Source of the DNA: Tannerella sp. | Lineage (GTDB): Bacteria; Bacteroidota; Bacteroidia; Bacteroidales; Tannerellaceae | NCBI GenBank assembly: GCA_031259505.1 | Contig: JAIRLL010000115.1 | Location: 1 to 7,196, forward strand | DNA: 7,196 nt | Direction: 5' to 3' | Shown: in pieces, positions 1 to 6,906 of the stretch | How positions within the stretch are numbered: the first letter of the stretch is position 1 | Layout of the letters: every line of letters starts with the position of its first letter | Program-made: the position numbers and the translations under genes | Notes under the pieces: model-generated | The model's database searches: none | The model's input: only the letters and a program-made list of their open reading frames with translations | Told to the model about the DNA's origin: nothing

Positions 1-1
1 G

Positions 2-253
2 AATCATCCCCATGTTTTCGGGAAATATCCCCGTGTTTTCCGGTATTATCCCGAAATTCTCCGGTATCATCACAAAGATTTTCGGTATCATCACAGAAAT
101 TTCCGGTATCATCCCGAAATTTCCAGGTAGTATCCCAAGATTTCCCGGTATTATCCCGAAGATTTCCGGTATCATCCCAAAGGTTTCCGGTATCATCCCG
201 GAAATTTCCGGTAACATCCCAAGGTTTCATGGTATCATCCCGAAGTCTCCGGG
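2..253. repeat. 21-bp tandem repeat array, 12 units, cut by the window edge
   Basis: Twelve consecutive 21-bp units start at 2, 23, 44 and so on to 233, with no insertion or deletion in the period. The consensus unit is TATCATCCCGAAATTTCCGG with one extra base (usually an A, G or T in the middle of the unit). The TATCATCCC half is best conserved, while the GAAATTTCC half varies. Base 1 already fits a preceding unit, so the array probably continues to the left. A 21-bp period is both seven codons and two turns of B-DNA, so coding and DNA-structural explanations are both open. Each junction contains an imperfect dyad (TTTCCGG, six bases, CCCGAAA). The array ends about 60 bp before the promoter of the TonB-receptor operon. 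Confidence 0.95.
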
Positions 254-308
254 GATAAAATTTTTCATACCTGCTAATGATGAGCGTGCCGTGCGAAAAA
301 ACCAATAA
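12..308 (+). CDS. Possible heptad-repeat hypothetical protein, 3' part only
   Basis: The tandem array stays open in one forward frame to TAA at 306-308. It reads as repeated heptads of the type G-I-I-P-K-F-S, where position 5 is mostly K, E or R and position 6 mostly F, I or V. After the array come about 18 non-repetitive residues ending in A-V-R-K-N-Q. The frame is also open back to the left edge, so the ATG at 12, which lies inside a repeat unit, is only the first one visible. The conservative pattern at positions 5 and 6 is mild evidence for translation. Against it, a second forward frame is also largely open, there is no signal peptide or known domain, and 21-bp units keep any frame open by arithmetic. 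I recognise no family. A non-coding minisatellite is at least as likely. Confidence 0.2.
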   Translation: MFSGNIPVFSGIIPKFSGIITKIFGIITEISGIIPKFPGSIPRFPGIIPKISGIIPKVSGIIPEISGNIPRFHGIIPKSPGIKFFIPANDERAVRKNQ

Positions 309-314
309 ATAGGT

Positions 315-346
315 ATTGCGCACTCTTTTCGACCGCAGTACCTTTG
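315..346 (+). promoter_or_regulatory. Bacteroidetes-type promoter of the receptor operon
   Basis: The -7 element TACCTTTG (339-346) matches the Bacteroidetes consensus TAnnTTTG exactly. A -33 element ATTG (315-318) lies 20 bp upstream, which is the expected spacing. Transcription should start near 352-353, giving a leader of only about 16 nt before the ATG at 369. No convincing Fur operator overlaps it. Confidence 0.85.
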
Positions 347-368
347 CAAAACTTTTTAATATGAATTT

Positions 369-2786
369 ATGAGTTATTGCAGAGTTATATTTTTTGTATT
401 CCATTTTCTTTTGTTTGTGTCGATTATATCGAAAGCCCAAAGCATAAGCGGCGAAGTAACAGGCTGTGCCGACGGGCAACCCCTTGCCGGTGTTACGGTA
501 AAAGTAGCCGGAACAAATACCGGCAGCGCTACCGACAGTAACGGTAAATACCTTATCTCAAATAAGATAATTGGAGGGGGCGTATATATCCTTGATTTTT
601 CGTTTGTGGGAATGAAAACCGTCCGGAAGGAAGTTAAAATCCCGTCCGGGGCAGGAGACGCCAGCCGGACGGCTGTAACGGTAAACGTCTGTATGGAAGA
701 CGCCGCGTCCGAACTCGACGAAGTCGTCGTCGAAGCCAAATCGCCGGTGCAGCGCGTGAAGGAATCGTCGTTCAACGTGGTCGCCCTCGACGCCAAAAGC
801 CTGCAAAATACGACTCTCGACCTGGCGCACGCCATGAGCCGGGTGTCGGGCGTAAAGATTCGCGAATCGGGTGGACTGGGTTCCGACCTGCATTTCTCGC
901 TCAATGGTTTTTCCGGTCGACACGTCAAGTTTTTTATGGACGGCGTTCCGATGGAAGGCATGGGCGCATCGTTCCAGATCAACAATATTCCCGTCAACCT
1001 GGCGGAGCGGATTGAAATATATAAAGGCGTCGTGCCGGTAGGTTTCGGCGCCGACGCCATCGGCGGAGCGGTGAACATCGTCACCAACCAGCAGCGGCGG
1101 ACGTTCGTCGATGCATCCTATTCATACGGCTCGTTCAATACGCACCGCTCGTCGGTCAATGCCGGATATACGGCAAAAAACGGATTTATGGTCGAACTGA
1201 ACGCCTTTCAGAACTATTCCGACAACAGTTACCGGATCGAAAACGCCGTCAAGGATCTGGAAACGGGACAGATCAACAGCGATGAGACCGAGAGCGTCCG
1301 GCGATTCAACGATACGTACCACAACGAGACCGTGATCCTGCGGACGGGCTTTGTGAACAAGCCCTTTGCCGACCGCCTGGTCGTGAGCCTCAACGCGGGA
1401 AAGACTTACAAGGAGACGCAAAACGGCGTGCGGCAGGACGTCGTCTACGGTCAGAAACACAGCCGGGGCGAAACGCTCATGCCTTCCTTGCAGTATATAA
1501 AACGGAACCTCCTGCTCGAAGGCTTAGACGTGCGCCTGACCGCCAACTACAACAAAAACCTGACGCATAATATTGATACGGCTACCTTCGAATATAACTG
1601 GCGCGGCGAATCAAAGTATAACAACGGGAAAATCGGCGAACAGCGCTATCAGGACTCGGAATACGAAAACAGGAACAGCAATATGACCTTCACGGCAAAT
1701 TACCGCATCAGCGAATACCATTCGCTGATACTGAACGACGTCTTTTCGTCTTTCAACCGCAACACCCGCTCCTCGCCCGAATCCACCCTGCTGGCCACCG
1801 ATACCATGCCCAAGGTGTCGCAGAAAAACGTGGCCGGCCTGTCCTATAAACTGAACTTCGAGAACCGGTGGAACGTCTCCGTTTTCGGTAAACATTACCT
1901 CCAGTACAGCAAAGGCCCCAAGGACGTTTCGACGGATACCGGTCACACGAGCTATGCGATCTTCAGCGAAACCTTCACTGCCGCGGGCTACGGAATTGCC
2001 GGCACTTATTTCTGGAAAGATTTCCAGGGGAAAGTCTCATACGAAAAAACGTATCGCCTGCCGACCGACAGCGAACTGTTCGGAAACGAAGAACTCGAAC
2101 GCGGATCGACCGGCCTGCGAGCCGAAAACAGCGACAATTACAACCTCAACCTGTCGTACAGCCGCGATTTCGACCGGACGCATTTCATCTACATCGACGC
2201 GGGCTGCATCCTGCGCAACACGAAGGATTACATCCGCCGCGTCACCGACAGCTATTCAGGCAAATTCTACGCCTCGCACATCAATCACGGCTATGTGCGC
2301 AACATCAGTCTGGAAGGAGAAGTCCGCTATTCGTACAAAAACGTCGTCTCCGCAGGCGTGAACGCCACCTCCCAGAACATCCGCGACAACGAACCGGAAA
2401 CGATGGGCGCGTCGGCCAGTACCACCTACCGGGCGCGGATCCCGAATATCCCGTATTTCTTCGCATCCGGCGACGTCGAAATCGTATGGAGAAATTTCCT
2501 CCGCAAAACCAGTCACCTGAGTTTCGGTTACAACGGCAATTACGTAAACGAATTTCCGCTGTACTCCGAACGCCACGGCTCGACGTCGAAACGGGTGGTG
2601 CCCACTCAGTTGTCGCACGACGTCAGCCTTACGTACACCCTCGGAAACGGACGCTACAACCTCACGGCCGAGTGTAAAAACCTGACCGGCGAGAAACTGT
2701 ACGACAATTTCAGCCTCCAGAGACCCGGAAGGGCTTTCTTTCTAAAAGTGAGATATTTCATTAATTTTTTATCCTATAACAAGTAA
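369..2786 (+). CDS. TonB-dependent outer-membrane receptor, XusA-like
   Basis: This 805-residue protein imports a ligand across the outer membrane using TonB energy. A signal peptide covers about residues 1-23 (hydrophobic core, then S-K-A-Q). A carboxypeptidase-regulatory-like beta-sandwich domain follows at about 26-110, the N-terminal extension typical of Bacteroidetes receptors. A TonB-box-like stretch L-D-E-V-V-V lies at about 116-121. The plug covers about 128-240, with F-F-M-D-G-V-P at 188-194 and the plug-closing G-G-A-V-N-I-V-T at 232-239. The rest is a 22-strand-type beta barrel ending in an aromatic final strand (F-F-L-K-V-R-Y-F) and a short tail. Length is normal for the family. 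It is first in an operon, 24 bp before a DUF4374 lipoprotein gene. That pairing matches xusA-xusB and suggests a ferric siderophore as substrate, though haem or another chelate is possible. The receptor call is firm; the substrate is inferred from the neighbour. Confidence 0.93.
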   Translation: MSYCRVIFFVFHFLLFVSIISKAQSISGEVTGCADGQPLAGVTVKVAGTNTGSATDSNGKYLISNKIIGGGVYILDFSFVGMKTVRKEVKIPSGAGDASRTAVTVNVCMEDAASELDEVVVEAKSPVQRVKESSFNVVALDAKSLQNTTLDLAHAMSRVSGVKIRESGGLGSDLHFSLNGFSGRHVKFFMDGVPMEGMGASFQINNIPVNLAERIEIYKGVVPVGFGADAIGGAVNIVTNQQRRTFVDASYSYGSFNTHRSSVNAGYTAKNGFMVELNAFQNYSDNSYRIENAVKDLETGQINSDETESVRRFNDTYHNETVILRTGFVNKPFADRLVVSLNAGKTYKETQNGVRQDVVYGQKHSRGETLMPSLQYIKRNLLLEGLDVRLTANYNKNLTHNIDTATFEYNWRGESKYNNGKIGEQRYQDSEYENRNSNMTFTANYRISEYHSLILNDVFSSFNRNTRSSPESTLLATDTMPKVSQKNVAGLSYKLNFENRWNVSVFGKHYLQYSKGPKDVSTDTGHTSYAIFSETFTAAGYGIAGTYFWKDFQGKVSYEKTYRLPTDSELFGNEELERGSTGLRAENSDNYNLNLSYSRDFDRTHFIYIDAGCILRNTKDYIRRVTDSYSGKFYASHINHGYVRNISLEGEVRYSYKNVVSAGVNATSQNIRDNEPETMGASASTTYRARIPNIPYFFASGDVEIVWRNFLRKTSHLSFGYNGNYVNEFPLYSERHGSTSKRVVPTQLSHDVSLTYTLGNGRYNLTAECKNLTGEKLYDNFSLQRPGRAFFLKVRYFINFLSYNK

Positions 2787-2810
2787 ATTGAATTTTAAAC
2801 TATCAGCAAA

Positions 2811-4085
2811 ATGAAAAAGAATGTATTTTTAAGTTTTATGGCGGCAACAGCGCTTTTTGCCGTATCGTGCGATAAAAACAGCGACCCCGCTCCTCTCCCC
2901 GAAGAGGAAGAGAAAGGCTCGTACATCATCGCCGCATCAAGCGACGAGGCAGCCTATCTCTTGCAACACGACCGCCTGGACGGCGGCGAACTCACCATCG
3001 TAAACTCCGGCATCGAGACGGAATCGGGCACAGCATGGATTTTTATGCCCGACAACCAGTATCTCTATCGCCTGGTCTACAATCAGGGCAACGCCGGAAC
3101 CGGCTCGTCCTACATGCTCGACGAAGAGGGGTTGCTCAAGGAACGGGGCGTCAAGTTTGAAATCACCAACCGCTTCACGACCTACGGCCCGTACGGGAAG
3201 TATATCGTCACCGCCGCCGCCGGCGCTACCGCCATGACGGACGCCGCGGGAAATATCCAGCAGGGCGTGACGTTCACCATCCTCGATACCGAAGCCCAGA
3301 CGCTGAGCACGAAAACCGTTTCGACCGAAAACTACCTCGGAACCGGCGAATACGTCACCTTTTCGGGAATCGTCGACGTGAACGGCAAAGTCTATACCGG
3401 CGTCTGCCCGATTGGCGTCAGCGCCTACGGCGTAGCGCAGGGCGTAGCCGATGCAACCCGTACGACCACCGATTATGTCGACAGCGTCTGGGTAGCCATT
3501 TACAGCAACACCCAGTTTGAAAATCCCAAAATCCTGCGCGACGACCGCCTCAGCTATGCCAGTTCGCGTTACCGTTCGCAGTTTTATTCCAACATCGTCG
3601 CCGACGACAGGGATAACATCTACGTATTTTCGTCGTCCTACGACAGCCGGACAACAAAAAAATCGGGCGTCCTGCGCATCAAGGCCGGCACGGAAGAATT
3701 TGACCGGGATTATTATTTCGACATCCAGACGGCTGCCGGCGGCATCCATCTGTTCAAAGTATGGCACATCACCGGCGATTATTTCCTGCTCCAGACCTAC
3801 AACACCGAAACCATAAACATGAACGAGACGCAAAGGTTAGCCGTGATCAACGTCGCTTCAAAGACGCTGGCCTGGGTGACCGGATTGCCGGCGATCGAAA
3901 ACATCGGAAGCTTCGGCTCAACGCCCTGCGCCGACGGCGGGAAGTTTTATATACCCGTTGTCGCTACCGACGGCGATCAACCCGCCGTTTACGCGATTGA
4001 CCCGGCAACGGCCGTCGCCACGAAAGGTACGGTTGTTACCTGTACAAGCATCGGCGCCGTAGGCAAATTGATAGCATTACAATAA
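2811..4085 (+). CDS. DUF4374 surface lipoprotein, XusB-like siderophore-binding protein
   Basis: This is a 424-residue lipoprotein. The signal peptide M-K-K-N...A-V-S-C puts the lipidated cysteine at residue 20. It is followed by D-K-N-S-D and an acidic run (P-E-E-E-E-K), which resembles the signals that send Bacteroidetes lipoproteins to the cell surface. The mature part is rich in beta-strand pattern with repeated Y-V-F, V-N-G-K-V-Y and A-V-Y-A-I-D type segments, as expected for a propeller-like fold. The stretch around D-S-V-W-V-A-I-Y-S and I-L-R-D-D-R-L-S-Y-A-S-S-R is characteristic of DUF4374. In Bacteroides thetaiotaomicron the DUF4374 protein XusB binds ferric enterobactin and works with the receptor XusA. 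The same gene order here supports the same job, with the ligand unknown. The next gene starts 13 bp downstream, so the two are probably co-transcribed. No Shine-Dalgarno is visible before the ATG, which is normal in this phylum. Confidence 0.88.
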   Translation: MKKNVFLSFMAATALFAVSCDKNSDPAPLPEEEEKGSYIIAASSDEAAYLLQHDRLDGGELTIVNSGIETESGTAWIFMPDNQYLYRLVYNQGNAGTGSSYMLDEEGLLKERGVKFEITNRFTTYGPYGKYIVTAAAGATAMTDAAGNIQQGVTFTILDTEAQTLSTKTVSTENYLGTGEYVTFSGIVDVNGKVYTGVCPIGVSAYGVAQGVADATRTTTDYVDSVWVAIYSNTQFENPKILRDDRLSYASSRYRSQFYSNIVADDRDNIYVFSSSYDSRTTKKSGVLRIKAGTEEFDRDYYFDIQTAAGGIHLFKVWHITGDYFLLQTYNTETINMNETQRLAVINVASKTLAWVTGLPAIENIGSFGSTPCADGGKFYIPVVATDGDQPAVYAIDPATAVATKGTVVTCTSIGAVGKLIALQ

Positions 4086-4098
4086 AACGTCATGTGTT

Positions 4099-5136
4099 AT
4101 GGTTAAATTACTGTTTGATCTCATTCAATTCCTGAACACCCTCGCGCCATTGCTTATGGCGCTGGGTGTTCTGACGCTCGTCTTTCTGCTGCTGGCAAAA
4201 TCAATAAAGAAACATCCGGGCATCTGTTATTTTGTATTTGCAATACCCGCGATACTGTTTATTTCAAGACAGATACTTTCGTCGTTCGGAATAACCGCCC
4301 TTGAATTTTCGCGCGGATCAGTAATCGGCAGCATCCTTCGCGAATACGTCCACGCGTCGGGCTTTGCCTTTCCGCTGCTCATCATCATTATGTATATCGG
4401 CGCTCTTCCTGCGCAAAACAGGTATGTAAAGCGACTGATGATGATCCGGAAAGAGTTGTCAATCATTTCCGGTTTCCCCATATTGATACACACGTGGGTA
4501 CGGTTGCGGATGGCGTTCGGCTCGTTCGACTACTTTTTCGGAAGCGGCGAAACGGCAGTAAGCAGCCCCGGAGCCGCTTTCTCAAATGCGGTTTACATGC
4601 TGGGAATCTTTATGGCGATACTCTTTCTCATCCTCTGGGTTACGTCATTCGATGTGGTGCACAAATGGCTGGGCGCTTTGCGATGGAAAAAAATCCAGCG
4701 ATGGTCGTATGTGCTTTATGCCATGCTGTTTGTCCATGCCATGGGCATACAGACAGGCGCCATGCTGAATCCCGCAGGAGGAAGAGGGGCGCATCATGGA
4801 CCTGCGGTTGAAGTAACCGCAACAACAACCGGCGCGCCTGACAGCCGCAACACAGAAAACCGGGAATTGCAGCAGCGAACAGACAGAGGCGGACACGGCG
4901 ACAGAAATGCCGTACAGCCGTCCGGCAGCGGCAGCCACGCCGAAGCAGCAAGGCCGGAAGGCGGCAGACGCCCGCAAAGTCAGGGCTTCACAGGCATTCA
5001 AGTCAGCGCGCAGGCAAGACGCTATATACATATCTCTTCCCTCCTCCTGATTTTCGGGTCGTATCTGTACCTCCGGCTGAGAAAGGCAAAACAGGACGCC
5101 GCTAAAAAAACGCATAAAACGGCAAAAGAAGAATAA
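4099..5136 (+). CDS. Ferric-reductase-like haem-b membrane protein with large periplasmic loop
   Basis: This is a 345-residue inner-membrane protein with about seven helices, near 10-33, 41-60, 84-103, 117-134, 163-184, 200-217 and 309-326. The positive loops 34-40, 107-119, 187-201 and 327-345 predict an N-out, C-in topology. Histidines in or beside helices (H85, H131, H188, H213) and the segment W-K-K-I-Q-R-W-S-Y-V-L-Y before V-H-A resemble the ferric-reductase transmembrane domain and MsrQ/YedZ, which bind b haem through such histidines. No FAD or NAD domain follows, since the cytoplasmic tail is only about 20 residues, so electrons must come from a separate partner. Residues ~218-308 form a hydrophilic His/Gly/Arg-rich loop predicted in the periplasm, unusual for the family. 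As third gene of a Xus-like operon it occupies the place of the PepSY protein XusC, suggesting reduction of imported ferric siderophore. The fold is fairly sure; the reaction is inferred. Confidence 0.75.
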   Translation: MVKLLFDLIQFLNTLAPLLMALGVLTLVFLLLAKSIKKHPGICYFVFAIPAILFISRQILSSFGITALEFSRGSVIGSILREYVHASGFAFPLLIIIMYIGALPAQNRYVKRLMMIRKELSIISGFPILIHTWVRLRMAFGSFDYFFGSGETAVSSPGAAFSNAVYMLGIFMAILFLILWVTSFDVVHKWLGALRWKKIQRWSYVLYAMLFVHAMGIQTGAMLNPAGGRGAHHGPAVEVTATTTGAPDSRNTENRELQQRTDRGGHGDRNAVQPSGSGSHAEAARPEGGRRPQSQGFTGIQVSAQARRYIHISSLLLIFGSYLYLRLRKAKQDAAKKTHKTAKEE

Positions 5137-5144
5137 ACAGTCTT

Positions 5145-5171
5145 AATCAAACAGCCGGGTGATTTTTTTTA
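5145..5171 (+). terminator. Weak intrinsic terminator candidate after the operon
   Basis: A 5-bp stem, AATCA (5145-5149) with TGATT (5160-5164), encloses a 10-nt loop, and an eight-base T run ends at 5170. It lies 8 bp after the stop codon of the reductase-like gene. The position and T run are right, but the stem is short and AT-rich, so termination may be leaky. Confidence 0.35.
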
Positions 5172-5203
5172 TGCAAACCGGAATCATGAAATCACGCCGG
5201 ACG

Positions 5204-5250
5204 CCACTCCTGCCGTCGAACAGCCGGAACGCTCGAAGACGCAGGAGTGG
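5204..5250. repeat. 10-bp perfect inverted repeat (stem-loop)
   Basis: CCACTCCTGC at 5204-5213 is exactly complementary to GCAGGAGTGG at 5241-5250. The stem can be lengthened by GTC/GAC (5215-5217 with 5238-5240) past a one-base bulge. No T run follows, so it is not a classic intrinsic terminator. It could be a mobile-element end pair, a structured RNA, an mRNA-stabilising hairpin for the upstream operon, or a dispersed palindrome. Confidence 0.7.
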
Positions 5251-5433
5251 AAATACCGGACAGGAAAACCAGCGGTGGCGCCGGCATTGCACTGACGACA
5301 TACGGCGCTGACCGGCAAAACCGGCGACGCCCGGTCGTGACCGTCATTGACATTCGTTACCGATGAAAAACTCCCTGATTCATGCGGAGGAAAACAGCAA
5401 AAAAAAATATTCCCCTAAAAAACACGAATTATG

Positions 5434-5465
5434 CTTGGTTTTTCCATTTCTTTTTGACACCTTTG
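5434..5465 (+). promoter_or_regulatory. Bacteroidetes-type promoter of the oxidoreductase gene
   Basis: The -7 element CACCTTTG (5458-5465) differs from TAnnTTTG at one base. The -33 element CTTG (5434-5437) lies exactly 20 bp upstream, the same spacing as the operon promoter. Predicted transcription starts near 5471, giving a leader of about 31-43 nt that is very AT-rich. Confidence 0.75.
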
Positions 5466-5501
5466 CAGCATAATTAAAAAATACATATTTATTATCAATC
5501 A

Positions 5502-6803
5502 ATGAATGTTATCATGAACAGACGAAACTTTCTAAGGAATGGCGCCCTATCGGCTGCGGCATTCACAATTCTTCCCCGGAACGTTTTGGGCGGAACACGC
5601 TACGTAGCCCCAAGCGATCAAATCAATATGGGCATTATCGGGTGCGGCGCACAGGGACGCTGGACTTTAGGCCCACAATTTGCCAGACGCGCCAACCTGA
5701 TTGCCGCGTGCGACTGCGAATCGCGTCAGTTGCAGGAAATGCAGAAGCTCGTCGACACAGAAACGGCGAAAGCCAAAGGCAAGGCGTATAGCGGCTTCAA
5801 GCAGTATGCCGACTACAGGGAACTGCTCGCGCGGAAAGACATCGACGCGGTCATCATCTGCACGCCCGACCACTGGCACGCCGTGATGACCGTCGAAGCC
5901 TGCCGCGCAGGAAAAGACGTGTATGTGGAAAAACCCATGTCGCACAGCATCGAAGAAGGACGCATAATGGCCAACGCCGTCGCCCGGTACGGACGCATCC
6001 TGCAGGTAGGCAACATGCAGCGCTCGTGGCAGAACTTCCGCCATGCATGTGAACTGGTACGCAACGGCTACATCGGACAAATCAAGGAAATCAAGGTATC
6101 CGTTGGCCCTCCACCCATCCCCTACGACCTGCAACCCCAGCCCGTCCCGCCGACGCTGGACTGGGAACGCTGGATAGGACCTGGCCCCATGAATCCCTTC
6201 AACGAGGAACTTGCGCCGCCGATGGAAAAGCATGTCTTCCCCAACTGGCGCAACTACAGGGAATATGGCGGAGGAATGATTTGCGACTGGGGCGCCCACA
6301 TGTACGACATCGCCCAGTGGGCTATGGGTATGGACGATTCGGGGCCGGTCGAGTTCACCCCGCCCGACGGACAGGAACTGAGACCGCTCACGATGCGCTA
6401 CGCCAACGGCACCATCATGACACACGAACCGGGTTTCCGCAAGTCGGACGGCAACTTCGTGCGCTTCATTGGCGACGATGGCGTGATTGACATCAGCCGC
6501 GGTATTTTTGAAACCATCCCCGGCAAACTGAAAGATCATGTAATCGGCGACAACGAAATCAAACTCTACAAAAGCGACGACCATTACGACGATTTTCTGA
6601 ACGCCGTCAAGACGCGCACACAGCCGATCAGCACAGTGGAAATAGGGCATCGCACCGCATCGCTCTGCCATATCGTGAACCTCTGCTATGAACTCGAACG
6701 CAAACTGATATGGAATCCGGGAAAGGAGGAATTTTTCCTCGACCAGGATGCCAACAAGCGCAGGAGCAATCCCGTTCGCGAGCCTTACAGCCTGGAAGTA
6801 TGA
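5502..6803 (+). CDS. Tat-exported Gfo/Idh/MocA-family oxidoreductase
   Basis: This 433-residue protein belongs to the NAD(P)-dependent sugar/polyol dehydrogenase family. Its N-terminus carries a twin-arginine signal (R-R-N-F-L-R at residues 7-12, then a hydrophobic stretch to about 25), so it is probably exported folded to the periplasm. The Rossmann fold starts at about 42 with G-I-I-G-C-G-A-Q-G (44-52). T-P-D-H-W-H-A lies at 121-127 and the family's E-K-P motif at 143-145. The C-terminal domain includes G-G-G-M-I-C-D-W-G-A-H-M-Y-D (256-269), with Asp and His residues usually placed at the active site. Length is normal. The start could instead be the ATG at 5514, which puts the twin arginines closer to the N-terminus; both are in frame. 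It has its own promoter and terminator, so it looks monocistronic. The substrate is unknown; sugar, inositol or glycoside chemistry (as in the related GH109 enzymes) is possible. Nothing ties it to the iron operon. Confidence 0.92.
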   Translation: MNVIMNRRNFLRNGALSAAAFTILPRNVLGGTRYVAPSDQINMGIIGCGAQGRWTLGPQFARRANLIAACDCESRQLQEMQKLVDTETAKAKGKAYSGFKQYADYRELLARKDIDAVIICTPDHWHAVMTVEACRAGKDVYVEKPMSHSIEEGRIMANAVARYGRILQVGNMQRSWQNFRHACELVRNGYIGQIKEIKVSVGPPPIPYDLQPQPVPPTLDWERWIGPGPMNPFNEELAPPMEKHVFPNWRNYREYGGGMICDWGAHMYDIAQWAMGMDDSGPVEFTPPDGQELRPLTMRYANGTIMTHEPGFRKSDGNFVRFIGDDGVIDISRGIFETIPGKLKDHVIGDNEIKLYKSDDHYDDFLNAVKTRTQPISTVEIGHRTASLCHIVNLCYELERKLIWNPGKEEFFLDQDANKRRSNPVREPYSLEV

Positions 6804-6871
6804 AGGACTGAAGGGGGAACAGCCGGATTGGAGAACTTCGCCGTTTTCAAACCGGGACGCAGTCGAAAGAC

Positions 6872-6906
6872 AAAAAAACACGCAATCGTATTTGCGTGTT
6901 TTTTTT
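6872..6906. terminator. Strong intrinsic terminator, probably bidirectional
   Basis: A perfect 14-bp stem, AAAAAAACACGCAA (6872-6885) with TTGCGTGTTTTTTT (6892-6905), encloses the 6-nt loop TCGTAT. An eight-T run (6899-6906) sits on the 3' side and a seven-A run on the 5' side, so it should work from both strands. It lies 68 bp after the oxidoreductase stop codon. Confidence 0.93.

Larger units (their letters stand above)
5137..5433. other. Intergenic stretch with coding-like composition and no supported gene
   Basis: Apart from the weak terminator and the inverted repeat at 5204-5250, I see no intact gene. The part from about 5172 to 5360 is GC-rich, like the neighbouring genes, and unlike the AT-rich promoter region that follows. 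In the frame of the preceding gene it stays open from the stop codon to TGA near 5293, with a plausible residue mix (P-A-V-E-Q-P-E-R-S-K-T-Q-E-W-K-Y) but no good start. A different frame stays open across about 5293-5366 and ends in V-T-V-I-D-I-R-Y-R. This could be the remains of a frameshifted gene. It is also short enough to be chance. Confidence 0.4.

Noticed and set aside
1..260. CRISPR array
   Set aside because: The units are contiguous 21-mers with no unique spacers between them.
265..290. Possible Fur box near TAATGATGAG upstream of the operon
   Set aside because: Only part of one half-site fits, there is no inverted partner, and it lies about 30 bp upstream of the -33 element. Iron regulation is plausible for the operon but is not shown by this site.
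374..1087. Reverse-strand open frame of 237 codons
   Set aside because: It is antisense to the signal peptide, regulatory-like domain and plug of the receptor, and shows no family features.
2937..3833. Reverse-strand open frame of 298 codons
   Set aside because: It is antisense to the DUF4374 lipoprotein gene, has no recognisable domain and no promoter, and its openness follows from the codon bias of the real gene.
5667..6881. Reverse-strand open frame of 404 codons
   Set aside because: It lies opposite the oxidoreductase, whose motifs and signal peptide are unmistakable. Its residue mix (F-A-V-A-R-G-N, many V-H-V) is typical of the antisense frame of a GC-rich gene, and it would run through the terminator hairpin.
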